A stretch of DNA of 64,000 bases from Amblyornis subalaris (taxonomy: Eukaryota > Chordata > Aves > Passeriformes > Ptilonorhynchidae). A model generated the notes under the pieces. It was given only the letters and a program-made list of their open reading frames with translations, was not told where the DNA came from and ran no database searches. The translations under genes and the position numbers were made by a program. This document shows, piece by piece, positions 1-11,800 of the stretch. The stretch lies in contig JACAXG010000053.1 of NCBI GenBank assembly GCA_018881555.1, positions 831,895 through 895,894 on the forward strand. Reading direction: 5' to 3'. Numbering within the stretch: the stretch's first letter is position 1; each line of letters begins with the position of its first letter.

Positions 1-494
1 GAAAAACTNCTAAAGGTATTTGGGTACAAGTAAATGTCCTACAACTACAGGATGGCCAGTTCAAATCATCAGATAAACTGAGCATTGGCCTTTTAAACAT
101 GCATTCTCTAGGAATGGTATTGCTAAGTCAGTGTCTTCCTGTGCTACGCTGCTTCTGCTATGCCCCATTGAAATCCTGTGTCTTTTTGGCCCACCTTTCT
201 TGTCTGTGGTCAAATACCTCCTGATCCGGTATCTTGACCAGTTTGTTTCCATACTGCTAACTTCAGTTCTAACACTCAAGTAAATGCTACCCTGTGACAG
301 GTCCAAAAAGATCAGTTGATTGACATCTAAGAGCCTCCTCTCACCTTCTCCTCCCAGGACAACCTCCACAGCTTCATTTCTCTGCTAGGTTCTATAAGAT
401 ACTGCAGCTGATCTTCAAGTAATGGGACTGTCTGGGCCAACTTCTTGTCCAAGTTATTGTACTTCTCTTTCAGACTTAAAAGCCCACAACCATG

Positions 495-565
495 GATCAG
501 ACCAGGTTAGAAATTACCTCAAAAGTTCATCTGGTCCAACCTTCTGTGGGAAAGAAAGCCTGCAA
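495..565 (-). mobile_element. Short CR1 LINE 3'-end fragment (decayed)
   Basis: On the + strand this reads like the reverse complement of a CR1 tail: an ATCAGACCAGGTTagaa block, then acCTCAaaaGtTCATCTgGTCCAACC, then a degraded cttctgtggg segment where CR1 copies usually have CTCCTGCTCAAAGCAGG. The block order and spacing match CR1 tails, but the terminal ATTCTATG-type repeats are absent and divergence is high. It is a fossil non-LTR retrotransposon fragment without coding capacity. The identification rests on remembered CR1 consensus only. Confidence 0.5.
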
Positions 566-846
566 AGAAAGGAAGACTTTATAAAAGGAACAAGAATATT
601 GAGAATATCAAGTCCATCAGTGGAAGACATCCTACTAGATGAGATAGAGAAAATAAGAATCACAGTAAAAATATTTTCTTAGGTCTACTCAATATAAAAA
701 CCTCTCTCATGGGACAGTCACAAAGCATTTTATTTTCCTGGCTCAGGACAACAGCATCATATTACAGCTGCTCCTTCAAAGAGTAGAATAACCAGAGGAA
801 ATATAAGATTACTCACAGGAATATGTTATTTGTGTGTCCTTAGTTA

Positions 847-875
847 ATATGTTCCCATTCAGGATGGGAACATAT
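847..875. repeat. Perfect 12-bp inverted repeat, 5-nt loop
   Basis: The arms ATATGTTCCCAT and ATGGGAACATAT are exact reverse complements separated by TCAGG. Transcribed, they would fold into a compact hairpin; as DNA they would form a small cruciform. No pol III boxes or CR1/LTR context surround it. It is too short for a typical pre-miRNA. Confidence 0.85.
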
Positions 876-902
876 ATAATGTTACATATAATACATATTC
901 TG

Positions 903-928
903 TATATACAATAATTATATACAATAAT
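903..928. repeat. 13-bp tandem duplication, AT-rich
   Basis: Two exact head-to-tail copies of TATATACAATAAT. This is probably a replication-slippage product in AT-rich DNA. Confidence 0.85.
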
Positions 929-1956
929 TACATATTCTGAATTCTTGCTGAACAGTTTTGCCTCAAATTAAATGAATATATCTCATGACAATAAAGCATC
1001 ATTCTAAAACACTGCAGTGANATCAGCATGTTTATTAAACAATGTGTTTAAAATTTCTCTTCTTTCTCAAAACACTAAAGAAAAGGAGAAAAAAAAAAAT
1101 AAAGGTACTGCTGAGTCCTACATATCAACAGATAGAGGCTCCAAGAGGTTCAGGGAGGGAAAGCCTTTCTTGTTAAAGCAACAAAGATCTGTGATGTAAC
1201 TTAATGAGTCATTTGCAAATGATTAGATAAATCATTGGGTGTATCTTCTACATCTCTTCATTCAAGATTTTAATAATTGTTTAGTATGTATTCTACACAT
1301 CCCATGGCTGTAGTTTAATTATCACAAAGTGTACTTACGGTATTTAAAAGATAGAATCTTTATCATATATGCCTTATAAACTTCTGGAAAACGGACATCC
1401 TCCCTGGATAGAAACATTCAAAAAAAATTCCATAATGTGTTATTCAACTCAAGAATAAGTAAGAGTATTTAAAAGCAAACCTGCCTTGNTGTTTCAGAGC
1501 AGTAAATGTTAACAGATGAAGTAGTTAAATGACAGTGAGGCTCCTGTTAGTCNCAGTGGCTGTGAAGAGAGGAACCCACGCTGGAGCAGGTTTGCTGGCA
1601 GGACTTGTGAGCTTGCAGGGGACTCACGCTGGAGCAGCCTCTTCCTGAAGGACTGTGTCCTGTGTTGGAGCAGTTTTTGAAGAACTGCAGCCTGTGGGAT
1701 GGACCCGCCTTGGGGCAGTTCAAGAACTGTCTCCCATTAGTGGGACCCCATGTTGGAAGAGGGGGAGAGTTTGAGGAGGAAGGAGCAGCAGAGACAATGC
1801 ACAACAGACTGACCACAACCCCCTTCCCTGTCCCCCTGCACTGCTGCTTGGGGGAAGGACATAAAGAGTTTGGGAGAGAAGATGAGCCCTGTAAGAGAGG
1901 GAGGTGTCTTTAGTTTTGGTCTTGTTTCTCATTATCCTACTCTCTTATTAATCAGC

Positions 1957-1962
1957 AATAAA
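1957..1962 (+). promoter_or_regulatory. Polyadenylation signal AATAAA in LTR-like repeat
   Basis: A canonical AATAAA lies about 100 bp after a TATA-like CATAAAG and just before the T/G-rich tract, which is the arrangement expected for an LTR R/U5 junction. Function in the present copy is unproven. Confidence 0.4.
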
Positions 1963-2042
1963 TTCAATTAATTTCTCCAAACTGAGTCTCTTTTGCCCAT
2001 GATGGCAATTGATGAGTAATATCCCACAAGCTAATTGCTGAA

Positions 2043-2250
2043 TTTTTTCCCCCGGTGTTTTTTTTTTTGTTGGTTTTTTTTGTTTTTTGTTTGGGGTTTT
2101 TTTTGGTTGTGTTTTTTTTGTTTGTTTTTTTTTTGTTTGTTTGTTTTTTTGGTGTTTTTTTGTTTTTGTGGTTTTTTTTTTGTTTTTGTGGTTTTTTTTT
2201 TTTTGTTTTGGTTTTGGTTTTGGTTTTTTGGTTTTTTTTTGGTGGGGGGT
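2043..2250 (+). repeat. T/G-rich low-complexity expansion
   Basis: About 200 bp are almost entirely T and G on the + strand, built from runs of T separated by G, GG or GTGG. An imperfect T5-10-G-T5-GTGG motif repeats near 2155-2200, and the tract ends in GGTTTTGGTTTTGG steps. It lies inside the LTR-like repeat, replacing the segment between the polyA-proximal block and the right end. Apparent Phe-rich or Lys/Gln-rich open frames across it are artefacts of low complexity. Confidence 0.9.
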
Positions 2251-2291
2251 GTGATATTGTGGCTTGGTGGACACAAGGTCAGTCCACCGCA

Positions 2292-3872
2292 CCAGCAAAG
2301 AGTAACTTCACAGGAAGCAGGCAAATGTAGGGGGTTTGGACTCCTTTCGTTGTAGATTTGAAGTAATTCACCTCTCACAGTCAGTCACAGTAATGTATAA
2401 ATAACTTATTACAGAGTATTAAACTTACCTGTTGAATGTCCAAAAATGATAGACCATTACTTCAATTCCCATGACTGTTCTGCAGAAGATGGAAGGGAAA
2501 ATACTATTTGAAACTGCAGTTCAAAGTAGTTGGTGTTCCACATACATTTAAGCAATTATATTAACAAAAACATCTGTAATGTTTTTTACATCTGTAAACA
2601 TGTTCATCTGTAATAATTTAGACCTATTCAAATTCTACAGCTTATCTCACTGCAATAAGTCAGTGCGATTCCCAACAGAAATAACATTCAGGGTTAACAC
2701 AGCATGATGAGGAAAAGGTTACTTGATTCAAACTACTAGACATCTCCAGGCAGTTTTCAAAGAAGGTCCTAGTGACACTGTTAATTACATTCAACCTTGC
2801 TAAATTGTGTCCTAGTTTCAATCATTTAGTGGTTTTTCTCTTTATAATTTGATGAGGTTAATTTCTTTCCTGTGTTCTTAAATACATATCAACTAAGTAC
2901 CACTTATTCAGTTAAATTGCATTAAGTCATAAAAAGCAAGCCTGAAAAATGACCTTCAAAATTCTGGTTAATTTCTGATGTAATATAGTGTAAAACCACT
3001 ACAAAATTTGAATTTGGGTTTTCAATTTTCACATTTTCTCTGAAAATTAAGACTGATGAAATCTTTCCTAGTTATTATACTTGTGAATTAAATACTCCTT
3101 ATGTAGAACTTAATTTAGGCTTACAATTAAGCACCTGTAGTTAGCACAGCAGATCTGGATGCAGAGTGGAAAGGAGGAGAAAAAGGAAGTGCCTTAGGCA
3201 AATTATAGTAAAAATATTACCATGTAGGAATCATGTCATAGAGAAAGTGTCATGTCTATGCAGTGATCTTATGTTAAAGTAACTTATTTTTGCAATAAAA
3301 TGAGTGTTTGAGGAGGAGGAGAATGGACAGCAGATTAATAGTTTCCTCTGGATGCTTTGTGGATGTTTTGTCCACTGTGGAAAGAACTCTTGTCTGCAGG
3401 CTTATGGTTTGTTTTATAGATGAGGAGCTTTGGGATTCTTCTCATGTAAACATAACCACTACTTATTGGAATAAAAATAGAAAGTTATTTGCTGTGGTAT
3501 TTGGAAATTTTGGTGATGAATGACGTATTTTAAGAAGAGGTAATACCTGGCTCAAGAAAAATATGGGGAAATAATTACAGCAATCAGGTTAATGGAAGAA
3601 AAATGGTGATCAAGAAATGTCTTAATAATTGACAAAGACAGATGAGGCACATTCAGAATGCTAAAAAAGCTGCTGCAGCCTTTGAGAGTTACCAATATAT
3701 GTAGCATTTCACTGGAACTAAACAGTTTGCAGGGATACAAAGACCCTTAAGTGCAATACAGTAGAAAAGATAAATATTTGAGGACCACAGTGTTCCACCC
3801 CCCTCCCGAAGGTAGGATATAATTAAGGTGAAGGGGTACAAAATGAACAGAGAGACTCCTCTTCAACAAAGC

Positions 3873-3873
<1 letters not shown>
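2292..3873. other. Non-coding AT-rich stretch
   Basis: No gene is supported. Around 2568-2615 an imperfect triplication of (A/T)CATCTGTAA is visible. The rest is unique-looking AT-rich DNA with open frames no longer than about 70 codons. Confidence 0.55.

Positions 3874-3924
<51 letters not shown>
3874..3924. repeat. (TG)n microsatellite, 51 bp
   Basis: About 25 uninterrupted TG dinucleotides, ending in ACACGT directly before the start of a CR1 copy. The tract is long and pure enough to be highly polymorphic. In alternating form it can adopt Z-DNA. Confidence 0.98.
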
Positions 3925-3926
<2 letters not shown>

Positions 3927-3930
3927 ACGT

Positions 3931-4352
3931 GAAGGGTCTAGAGCACAAGTGCTGTGAGGAACGACTGAGGGAGCTGGGGTTGTTTAACCTCCAAAAAAGG
4001 ACGTTCGTGAGGGGCCCTTATCACTCTCTTCAACTTCATTAAAGGAGGGTGTGGCGTGGTGGGGGAAGGTCTCATCTCCCAGGTAANAAGCAATAAGACA
4101 AGAGGAAATAGCCTCAAGTTGAGCCAGGGGAGGTTTGGATTGGATATTAGGAAAAACTTCTTCACAGAAAGTATTATCAAGCATTGAAAACAGACTTCCC
4201 AGGGAAGTGGTTGCATCACCATCCCTGGAGGTATTTAAAAGATGTGCAAATGTGGCACTTAGGGACATGTTTTAGTGGTGGATTTGGCACTGCTGTGTTA
4301 ACGATTGGACTCCATGATCTTATAGGTCTTTTCCAACCTAAATTATTCTATG
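3931..4352 (+). mobile_element. CR1 LINE, 5'-truncated 3' end
   Basis: The sequence starts at GAAGGGTCTaGAGCACAAGT and follows the CR1 ORF2 C-terminal and 3'-UTR order: GAGGAaCGaCTGAGGGAGCTGGGG, the CTTATCaCTCT segment, AGGTAA.AAGCAATAaGACAAGAGGAAAT, TTGGATATTAGGAAAAACTTC, then CCCAGGGAAGTGGTTGcaTCACCATCCC. It ends GGTCTTTTCCAACCTAAAT followed by one TATTCTATG tail unit. Only about 0.42 kb of a 4.5-kb element remains, the usual result of incomplete target-primed reverse transcription. Small indels break the coding frame, so it cannot encode the ORF2 endonuclease/reverse transcriptase. Similarity to the consensus is fairly high, suggesting a middle-aged copy. Confidence 0.92.
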
Positions 4353-7300
4353 TGCATGTGAAAAGGTGCCAAAGGCACAGGACGCCATAGACAGAATATA
4401 TGTGGACTTTAAACAGCACTGACACAATGCTGCCCAAAACACTTGTGTGCCAGGCCAGTAAGTATTATATCAAAGATGAACTGTTCTATANCTAGGATAA
4501 CTTAATGGAGACATGGTTCATTCATAGTTCTGAATAAAAACTTTATTGCATTGCAAGCACAAAGGAATACAGGGTGACTGGTGAAATGCCAGAAGAATGA
4601 ATATTAGGTTTATCATTTACCCTTTGGGAGAAAGGCAAGAAAAGCTGCATCTTTCAGCAAGAAAAGCTTTGTACCTGAGAACAGGTAAACAAGCAAGGTC
4701 AGCAACTGAAATACGGGTTAGGCTTGGTTGTATTCAAATCTTTACTCATACTTGAATATGAAGTGCTCAGTTCTGGGTTTCAGGCTTGTACCCAGTGGGA
4801 TCACAACTAAGAAAAAGAAAGAAACAAAGTCTTAGTGTTATTCTTTCAAAGGATTAATATATTCCAGGATTTGAGTGTAATTTAAGATTCTTAGCCATGC
4901 ATATGTTTTCAGTAGATTATAAAAACCAAACTAAATTTCCATTGCCATTATAAGCTATGAATTATAAATTGCAATTATTCTCACACAGCCATGAGCATGA
5001 GTGAAGTCATCTCTGGAGCAGTTTTGTCGTGGACTATTCCAAAAATCAATGCATGGAGAGGGAGNAGTGGGAGGGAAAGAGATAGGTATATTACAGGGCA
5101 GGGAGGTGGTAAAAGAGATATATGAATTGTATATGATCAAGAAGAATTAATATAACAAGTCTGCATGGGGAGAGAAAGGGAGTGAACTGCTCTGAACAGC
5201 ACACATGTCTGCAGAAAGATGGACTGTAGCATTTCTAACCACACGAGTCAGATTCAGATTCAAGCAACAATGGTTAGTTTGGTTTATTTTTTTTTTATTC
5301 ACCGGGGGATTTTTTGTTTGTTTGTTTCATGTAAATCAAACATTAAAGAAATGTTTGAAGGAATAAATGAAGATTTATAGGAATATATAGCTGTAGGAAA
5401 GAAAAAAAGTTAGCCTGAAGTTCATAGATCTTCTGTTCGTAGAAAATTTAGACAAGAATTGTTGCATAGGAATAAAAAGTGCATTAATAGGTACATGCAG
5501 CTCAAAAGTTGTTCTATAATAAAACCAAACATGTCCACTGCTACAGCTGACTCACTGTGAATAATTCCCTCATGCTTTGGTTTCAGCTGATGACACCCTG
5601 GCATTTTCATGTTTATGAAATCAAATACATCATCCTTATTAAAAGATTTTGACATTCATATGCAATCGTAAAACATCACTGACTAGTGTGCTGGTTATTG
5701 TAGAAACAGAATAATAATGGGTTTGGACTTGCAGGATGCTATTTGGAGAACACCTTCATCCTCAGCAAAAAAATTTTCCAATCCTGAAGCTTTTGGGAGG
5801 TTCTGAGAATTCAATATTAACAGTAGCTCCAGTCAAGAGACAGAAGAGCTCAGTACCTGTCAGGATTAAGCCTGGTTTGCATTTCAAAATTCAAGGGTGG
5901 GCAAGGTTACTTTTCTTTTTCTTTTCTTTTCCCTATGACGATAGGGAATAACAATGTAGCACTTCTGAAAGTGTCTGTAAGAAATACGAATTAATCTGTT
6001 CTGCTTCCGTGAAGACTTTCTCTACATGTGTTGTATACTGATAACATTGCTCAAGTAATTATCATTATCTCTGAGCAAGTGTTTTCAAACATTGGATATC
6101 TTTTAATAAGGAAAACATAGTGCATTCTGTATAGGAGAGCTGGCAAGATTCAGGGGATGTGGTTACCCAGGAAAAGAACTAGGGGAACAGGAGATGTATT
6201 AGGGTCAAGATTAAAAGATCAAGATAAAAAAAAAAGAAGGAGAAATTGAATACATAAAAGAATACTGTTCCTGCACAGATTATTGGTTAATAAACATCAT
6301 TATGTCTAACAGGGGTATTGGAGGGGTTTAGCAGTGAACTGTAGTTACCCATTGCCTTTAACTGTAAAACAGTTCACAGAACTGTAAAACACAGTTCACA
6401 GAGTGGAACATCTCTCTGGATTAACAAAGTACCCAATTCACTGTATATATGCATAGCACCTTTTTAAACTTGTTTTCTTCACAAAAGGACTGTAACTGTT
6501 TAATTGCTTCATTTTCACTTTTGACATAATTTAAATTTAACACTCCAGCTGCAAGAATGATTAATGAACCTGCAATTAATTAATGTAATGGTATAAAATA
6601 ATAATGTGTAAAGTAGTGTGAAAGCCCCACACTGCTTTTTACACATTCCACAGGTGTCACACTTTCCTGGGAAACATTTTACATTATATTAACTGCCTGA
6701 TCATTGAGAATTTAATATGAATTAATTTGTCTTCCTTTGTCTTTTCCTAAGCAAACTAAAAGTTAGGTGTGCTGTTACAGAACTGTGATTTAGAATGATA
6801 TAAAGGAGTGTAGTAGTCTCCTGATCGCTCTTTTTCTTCAAAACTNTTAGCTGAAATATCCGTAATTTAATTAGGAGAAGAGAATAGTTTAGCGTATTTT
6901 ACCTGGTTATAATCAGGAACACAGTGAAAATTTTACTGTCATCAGCAAAAAATAATGATTTTTTTTCGGTAACTATAAGTCATCCTACCACTTCCGTAAT
7001 TAAATAATTGATTTTTTTTTTTCCCAGTCTCTGGAAAGGAAAATACAGTATTGTTTCTATTTCTTCAATTCTTTGTGTGNTCTGGACTTGAAGGTGAATC
7101 GGAAAAGGTTTTCTTCCAGCACTGTTGCTACCTAAATAGTAGTGGGGTGGATACTACCCCAACAATGCACACATTTCATCTACTTTAGCTTTAAAATTTT
7201 GGTTGAGCAAGGAGTTCCTTGAAGGATTTCCTTCNCCTTTTGTTGTGTATAATAGCAAGTTTGATAACAGGTTTGTCCCATGTCAGCTTTGTCATGGCAA

Positions 7301-8780
7301 GGAAAATCCATTCCTTCAGTTTTGGTCTCAGCCTGAAAGCTTGCTGTTTCTAGTTTCACCCGACACTGTGCTCCATAAGGATCATTCCGTCTTTCCATCG
7401 CCTCTGAAAATTTGCTTTGGACTTGCTCCCAACTGCAAGGAGTACTCAAAAGTCTCCCAGTTCAGACAGGCAGCAGCAGGGGTAGGGAAGCAGCAGTGCA
7501 CACAAGGTTTTACTTCAGATCTTGTAGCACTTTAGTACTGTCTGTACCTCCAATACAGGCCAACTGCTTGTTGCACTTCCAAGCAGATTACTCCAGAGGA
7601 AGGGTGCACAGACATGCAAAGCTGCTCTCAGCGAAAGCATCTCTCCTCTTTGGTGCTGGAGCAGGGTAAAAGGAGCAAACCATCTTTGGCTGTGCTGCTA
7701 TTTACATCTTTTTGTGTAGAATGAAGCATACAGGAGAGGTACAGTGAGCTGCAAGGCAGCAGCTTGTTGCACCAGTTGCTGTAGCAGCTGATCTAAGTTA
7801 CATGCCCAGCTCAATTCACTGTGAGTCGCTGTTTATAACGCTGGTGATATATCACTTCTGAATTTAACGTTCCCACTGGCATCTTACAAGACCTGAAATG
7901 TCCATGACACTGTACAGGTATGGCTAAGGCTTTCTAAGAGTGGGCAGGTCCAGATGCTGCCAGCACTGCCCATTTACCAGGCTCTATTGTGAGCTGACCA
8001 GGTTTTCCTGCAGAATGGCTAGAAAAATGTGTGGAGCTGAATTTCTTATATTCCTACTGGAGTGTGTGTCTTAAATTGTGAGAAGATCCTTCAAAAATTA
8101 GAGGTCCAGTGGGAATTGTGTGCTCTGCTCTCTATTATGTTAAATAATATGTTTAGAGATTTTCTGGGTTCCTGCTCTTCTCTTCTTTCTGAACATCAGA
8201 AACAAAGACAGCTTTTCAGACAGGTGGAAGTCACTGGGAGAGAAGGTAAAGGTTTAGGAAGTGCAATGACTCAGGCCTTTCAGAGGCAGAGGAAGGAAAG
8301 AATGGATTTCTTCATCTTTATGGAAATGTGTTGGGTAAAAAATCTGACAGATAATAACAAGCCCTCTCCTTGCTTGTCTCTGGCATGTGTGTAAGCTCCC
8401 CCTCTCGTAACCATTTTGTATTCAATCACAGGAATGACTCTAGTAATGAACAAAGGCTGCACCACTCCTGTTACTGTCTACTGATCCTTGTCATCCTTCT
8501 GGGATGTGTGCTGAGCTGCCACAGTTTAAGATAAAGCTCTGTTATTCTAAATCACTCAAATGAGAGTGACACTGTACAGCAGGAAAATGCACAAGAAGAA
8601 ACTGTTTTAAACAAGCCTTATCTGAAAGAATTAAGCTTGCGAATCTACCCAGTTGTGTGCTAACATCAATATAAGTTAGTAAAGAGAGCAAAAAGCCTGA
8701 CTTGAAGCCTTATGGTTGGCCTTATCCCCTTTTGTTTTCAATGATGAGCATGGCAGACTGTAATAACCTTCAGGTTTAGT
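4353..8780. other. Non-coding AT-rich stretch
   Basis: No gene, RNA gene or recognisable transposon is seen. Contents are short T and A runs (for example 5287-5296 and 7012-7022), a ~21-bp tandem duplication at 6360-6401, and a 6.48-6.75 kb segment of complex, repeat-free sequence with several TAATTA-type homeodomain-like sites. The longest open frame (about 110 codons near 8.06-8.39 kb) lacks recognisable domains and is compatible with chance. Confidence 0.5.
6360..6401. repeat. ~20-bp tandem duplication (2 copies)
   Basis: AACTGTAAAACAGTTCACAG is followed at once by the same unit with an extra AC (AACTGTAAAAC-AC-AGTTCACAG). Each unit contains the palindromic AACTGtaaaaCAGTT, so the block holds two small hairpins. 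It is probably a local slippage duplication. Confidence 0.85.
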
Positions 8781-8871
8781 TAAAAAAAAAAAGAAACCAA
8801 CCAAAACCAAACTAAAACAAAAAAACAAATCAAAAACAAAACAAAAAGAAAACCCCAAACAAACAAAAAAA
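8781..8871. repeat. A/C-rich low-complexity tract (CAAAA/CCAAA)
   Basis: A run of A bases broken by C or CC (AACCAACCAAAACCAAACT, then CAAAAACAAAACAAAAAG). The complement is a T/G tract like the one near 2.1 kb. No adjacent retrocopy or transposon is recognisable. Confidence 0.9.
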
Positions 8872-11800
8872 TCCCCATTGAAATAGCAGTAAAAATAAGG
8901 AGACAATATGATCTCCTTCAGGGAATAAAGCTGTCTTGGAAACCATCACTGAATTATGAACTGATGACTGAGAAATCTCATGATTCCTGACTGATCTGGA
9001 CAAAAGGCATTACTTTTAAATTCTCTGCTTTACTCCTTCTTCTCCTCTCCCATCCAGCTCTCATGCCCCCAACCAAATAGATGGAACTGGAAGAAAAAGG
9101 TAAAACAGTCTAAATGTAATTTCAGAGTTTGCTGGTTTACCTTCAGTTGCACNTCTGACTCCTGAAATGTTGTGAGGCTCTGAAAGGAGAAAACAGTATG
9201 GAGAGAGCAGACATCATACTCAAAGGGACAGGGTTTGTAAAGCCTAGATGGAGGTCAAGCAATGTTTATGAAAATGTGATAATAGCTCTTAAGCTATAAG
9301 GAAAGAAAACTCATTTTCTTTTCAATAAACTTATCCTTAAAGCGTTACCAGTCTGTGTGTGGATTGCTTATACAGAAAACAGATTTTATATACATAAGAA
9401 GTGTGTTTTGTGTATATGTGATTTCAATTACTTCCATTTCCATTAACCACTGCAGGTCGATGCTTTCAGATTCTGTGATTCTATAATTTGAGCTGTGACA
9501 TGAAATATGCTAAAGAAAATGCTTAGAGCTCATGCACCTCTACCTCTACAAAAATTGGTTTTGCTTCCAGAAACGGAGTGAAATCATAGTGCTTTGCATT
9601 GCTTTGATCTCTCTGTTGCTGCTCATTTTCATATTAAAGGAGAGGAAGTTCTGTAGATTTATTGTATATTAAAAGACTAAGTTCAGAAAAGGAGCACAAT
9701 GTAAAAAATTAAGGAATTGCTGATATTATTTGTCGCTGTAGAATATGGCTGCTTAGTTAGTGCAACTTTATCTCCAGTTTGTTCTACAGAGTCAAATCAG
9801 AGAGCCTGGATAAAGTAGATACAAAATTATTTAGACTATCTTGATAATGAACATCACCTTTAGTAAGGTTATGCAACAGTAACTTAAAAAAAGAGGTTTA
9901 AAATTGCATAGGTTTTTAAATTTTATAGTCTCTCTGTGCTTTGGAAGATGAATCTGAATTTCAGCAAGTGTGGTTTTCTCGTATATAACATGTCCTGCGT
10001 GAAAGTACATATTAGGTTAAATCAGTCTGCATATGCTCCAGAGCTGCACAGACTTCTAGTGTTCCAAGTATCAAAAAAACCTACTGATGCTTCATGTTTA
10101 TAGAGCTTTTTTATGTTGACCTCACATGGCTTATGGCTGCAGGAGTTGAACAGGAATTCCTTGCAGTTGTTTCCTCCAGGAGTTCCTGCAATGCTTGAAG
10201 ATACAGGCAAGGATATTTGTGGTCACACAGAAAAGCTGTAATTGTGTAGTGCCAGAAGGAAGGGAAGAAATATAAACAGTATGGTGGATGGAGACAGAAA
10301 TTAGACCAGCAGCAAGTGCTTGTGGGAAGATGGTCAAAAGTACAGAAGACTAAGAAGTACAGATGACACAGACTAAGCAGGAACTATGGATGTCAGAGAA
10401 GGTTAGAGGAGAAGGAAANTATTCTATAAATAATAAAGCACTGACACTTGCAAGCAGTGGAAACATGGAGTTGTGAATAGTTCCATTAAAGATCTGTCAT
10501 ATGTACTGGTAAAACTCATGTTGCCACTCCAGTGAATCTCTGTGAAAGAAGTCAGNAACTCTGTACTGCTGCCTGCTACTGCCTTTTTGACATAAAGTCC
10601 ACTGACCTGATTAGTCAAGGTTAGGATGTTTCTGTGTTAACAAAGTCAACATTTCTTCTTCATTACATCTAAAGCAGAGAAAAAGGAATGTAAATTTTAT
10701 GTCCCTGAGTCTTTTAAACTAACATTAGGATTTCCTTTTACCATGAATAACTAAAATCTTACACTGCTCTAAATATAGCCAAATGTGCAGTCTTCACTTG
10801 TATCTAATGTCTATATCCATCATGAAAAAACAATTCTGTTACATGTTTCCAAATAATTTTTGGATAAGAGCTGGCATTGATTTTGCAAGTTCCATTTACA
10901 CAGTTTTAGAGACCCTAGCTGCTGATATAAGAAGGCCACATGTTGTGCAGTGTCTCTAACCTTCTGCTTGAGAGTTGTGGAGGGAATACTTGCAGGGTAC
11001 TCTGGTGGTGGTGCTGAAGATGTATCCTTAGGATACAAAAAACATAATTAGGCTTTACTAAATTTCTCAGACAGCCATAGCTCAGCTCTGACAGATTTAG
11101 AGAGTACCAAGTTTGAAGTACAGTCCACCCATCACACACATACTCACCTGCAAGATTAAGGGACATCACAACACTGTGGGCGTTTCTGTTTCTCAGCTGC
11201 TCCAGCTGTTACACAAGGTTCCATGGAGGCATGTGTCCCAAGGGGACATGAGAGTGGAGAAGGTCTCATAAAATGATGGATCATACAAACATGAAGCATA
11301 GAATGTGAATTTAAAACTCTTGTAGTTTTCTGGAGATAGAATTTCTCCAGTATTTGTCGTAATTAATTTAGTAATTATTTCTTTATTTGCTTTTTGTGCC
11401 TATTAGGGAGAATTGGAGTAAGTTCTTTTGTTCTTTGAGATCAGGAAGAACAGCTGTCATGAATAGAAAAATACTTTTCTTCCTTTGCCTTTGTAGAATT
11501 GCTTCATGAAAAATATTTACTTCTGAGGAGAGAACGCAAATTGTTTATCCTGTATCTTAAAAGGAAGCATAGGCAAACTTTATTTCTGTACAGACAAGGG
11601 AAAATAAGAACTTGGGGAAAACACTGAGAGTTCTACCACAATGCGTACTACCTTTTAATTCTTATTCTTCTGTCTGACTGTATTGATTCTTATTTTTCAC
11701 CTTTCTGTATACTCACCTTGTATTGCAGTTTCAAGGTGAGGGATTCTCTTGAATGCTGTATAGCTTTTCCCAGTGAAGGCACTAATTTATTCCATTCTAG

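Larger units (their letters stand above)
566..1552. other. Non-coding AT-rich stretch
   Basis: No gene is supported here. It holds a perfect 12-bp hairpin, a 13-bp tandem duplication and a short poly-A run near 1090-1099, each trivial in size. The open frames present are short and resemble no family I recognise. Confidence 0.6.
1553..2291 (+). mobile_element. Avian LTR-like interspersed repeat (solo-LTR candidate)
   Basis: This is a GC-richer block with LTR-style organisation. At the left are degenerate ~36-46 bp units, each carrying a (C)TGGAGCAG-like core (near 1581, 1629, 1664 and 1710). Next come a TATA-like CATAAAG near 1859, an AATAAA signal at 1957-1962, and a block ending ...TTGCCCATGATGGCAATTG. 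After a T/G-rich expansion comes a right end reading GGCTTGGTGGACAC..GTCAGTCCACCGCA. I recognise this series as a repeat common in bird genomes, where the equivalent right end is ...GGGTCAACCCACCACA, and I judge it to be an endogenous-retrovirus LTR. No gag, pol or env sequence flanks it, so it is likely a solo LTR. Both boundaries are approximate, and the exact family was not assigned. Confidence 0.6.

Noticed and set aside
2031..2378. Phe-rich and Lys/Gln-rich frames near 2 kb as proteins
   Set aside because: They are translations of the T/G low-complexity tract.
9440..9490. CR1-like tail TTCTGTGATTCTATAAT
   Set aside because: Only the last ~20 bases resemble a CR1 end and upstream bases do not follow the CR1 3' UTR, so it is too weak to annotate.
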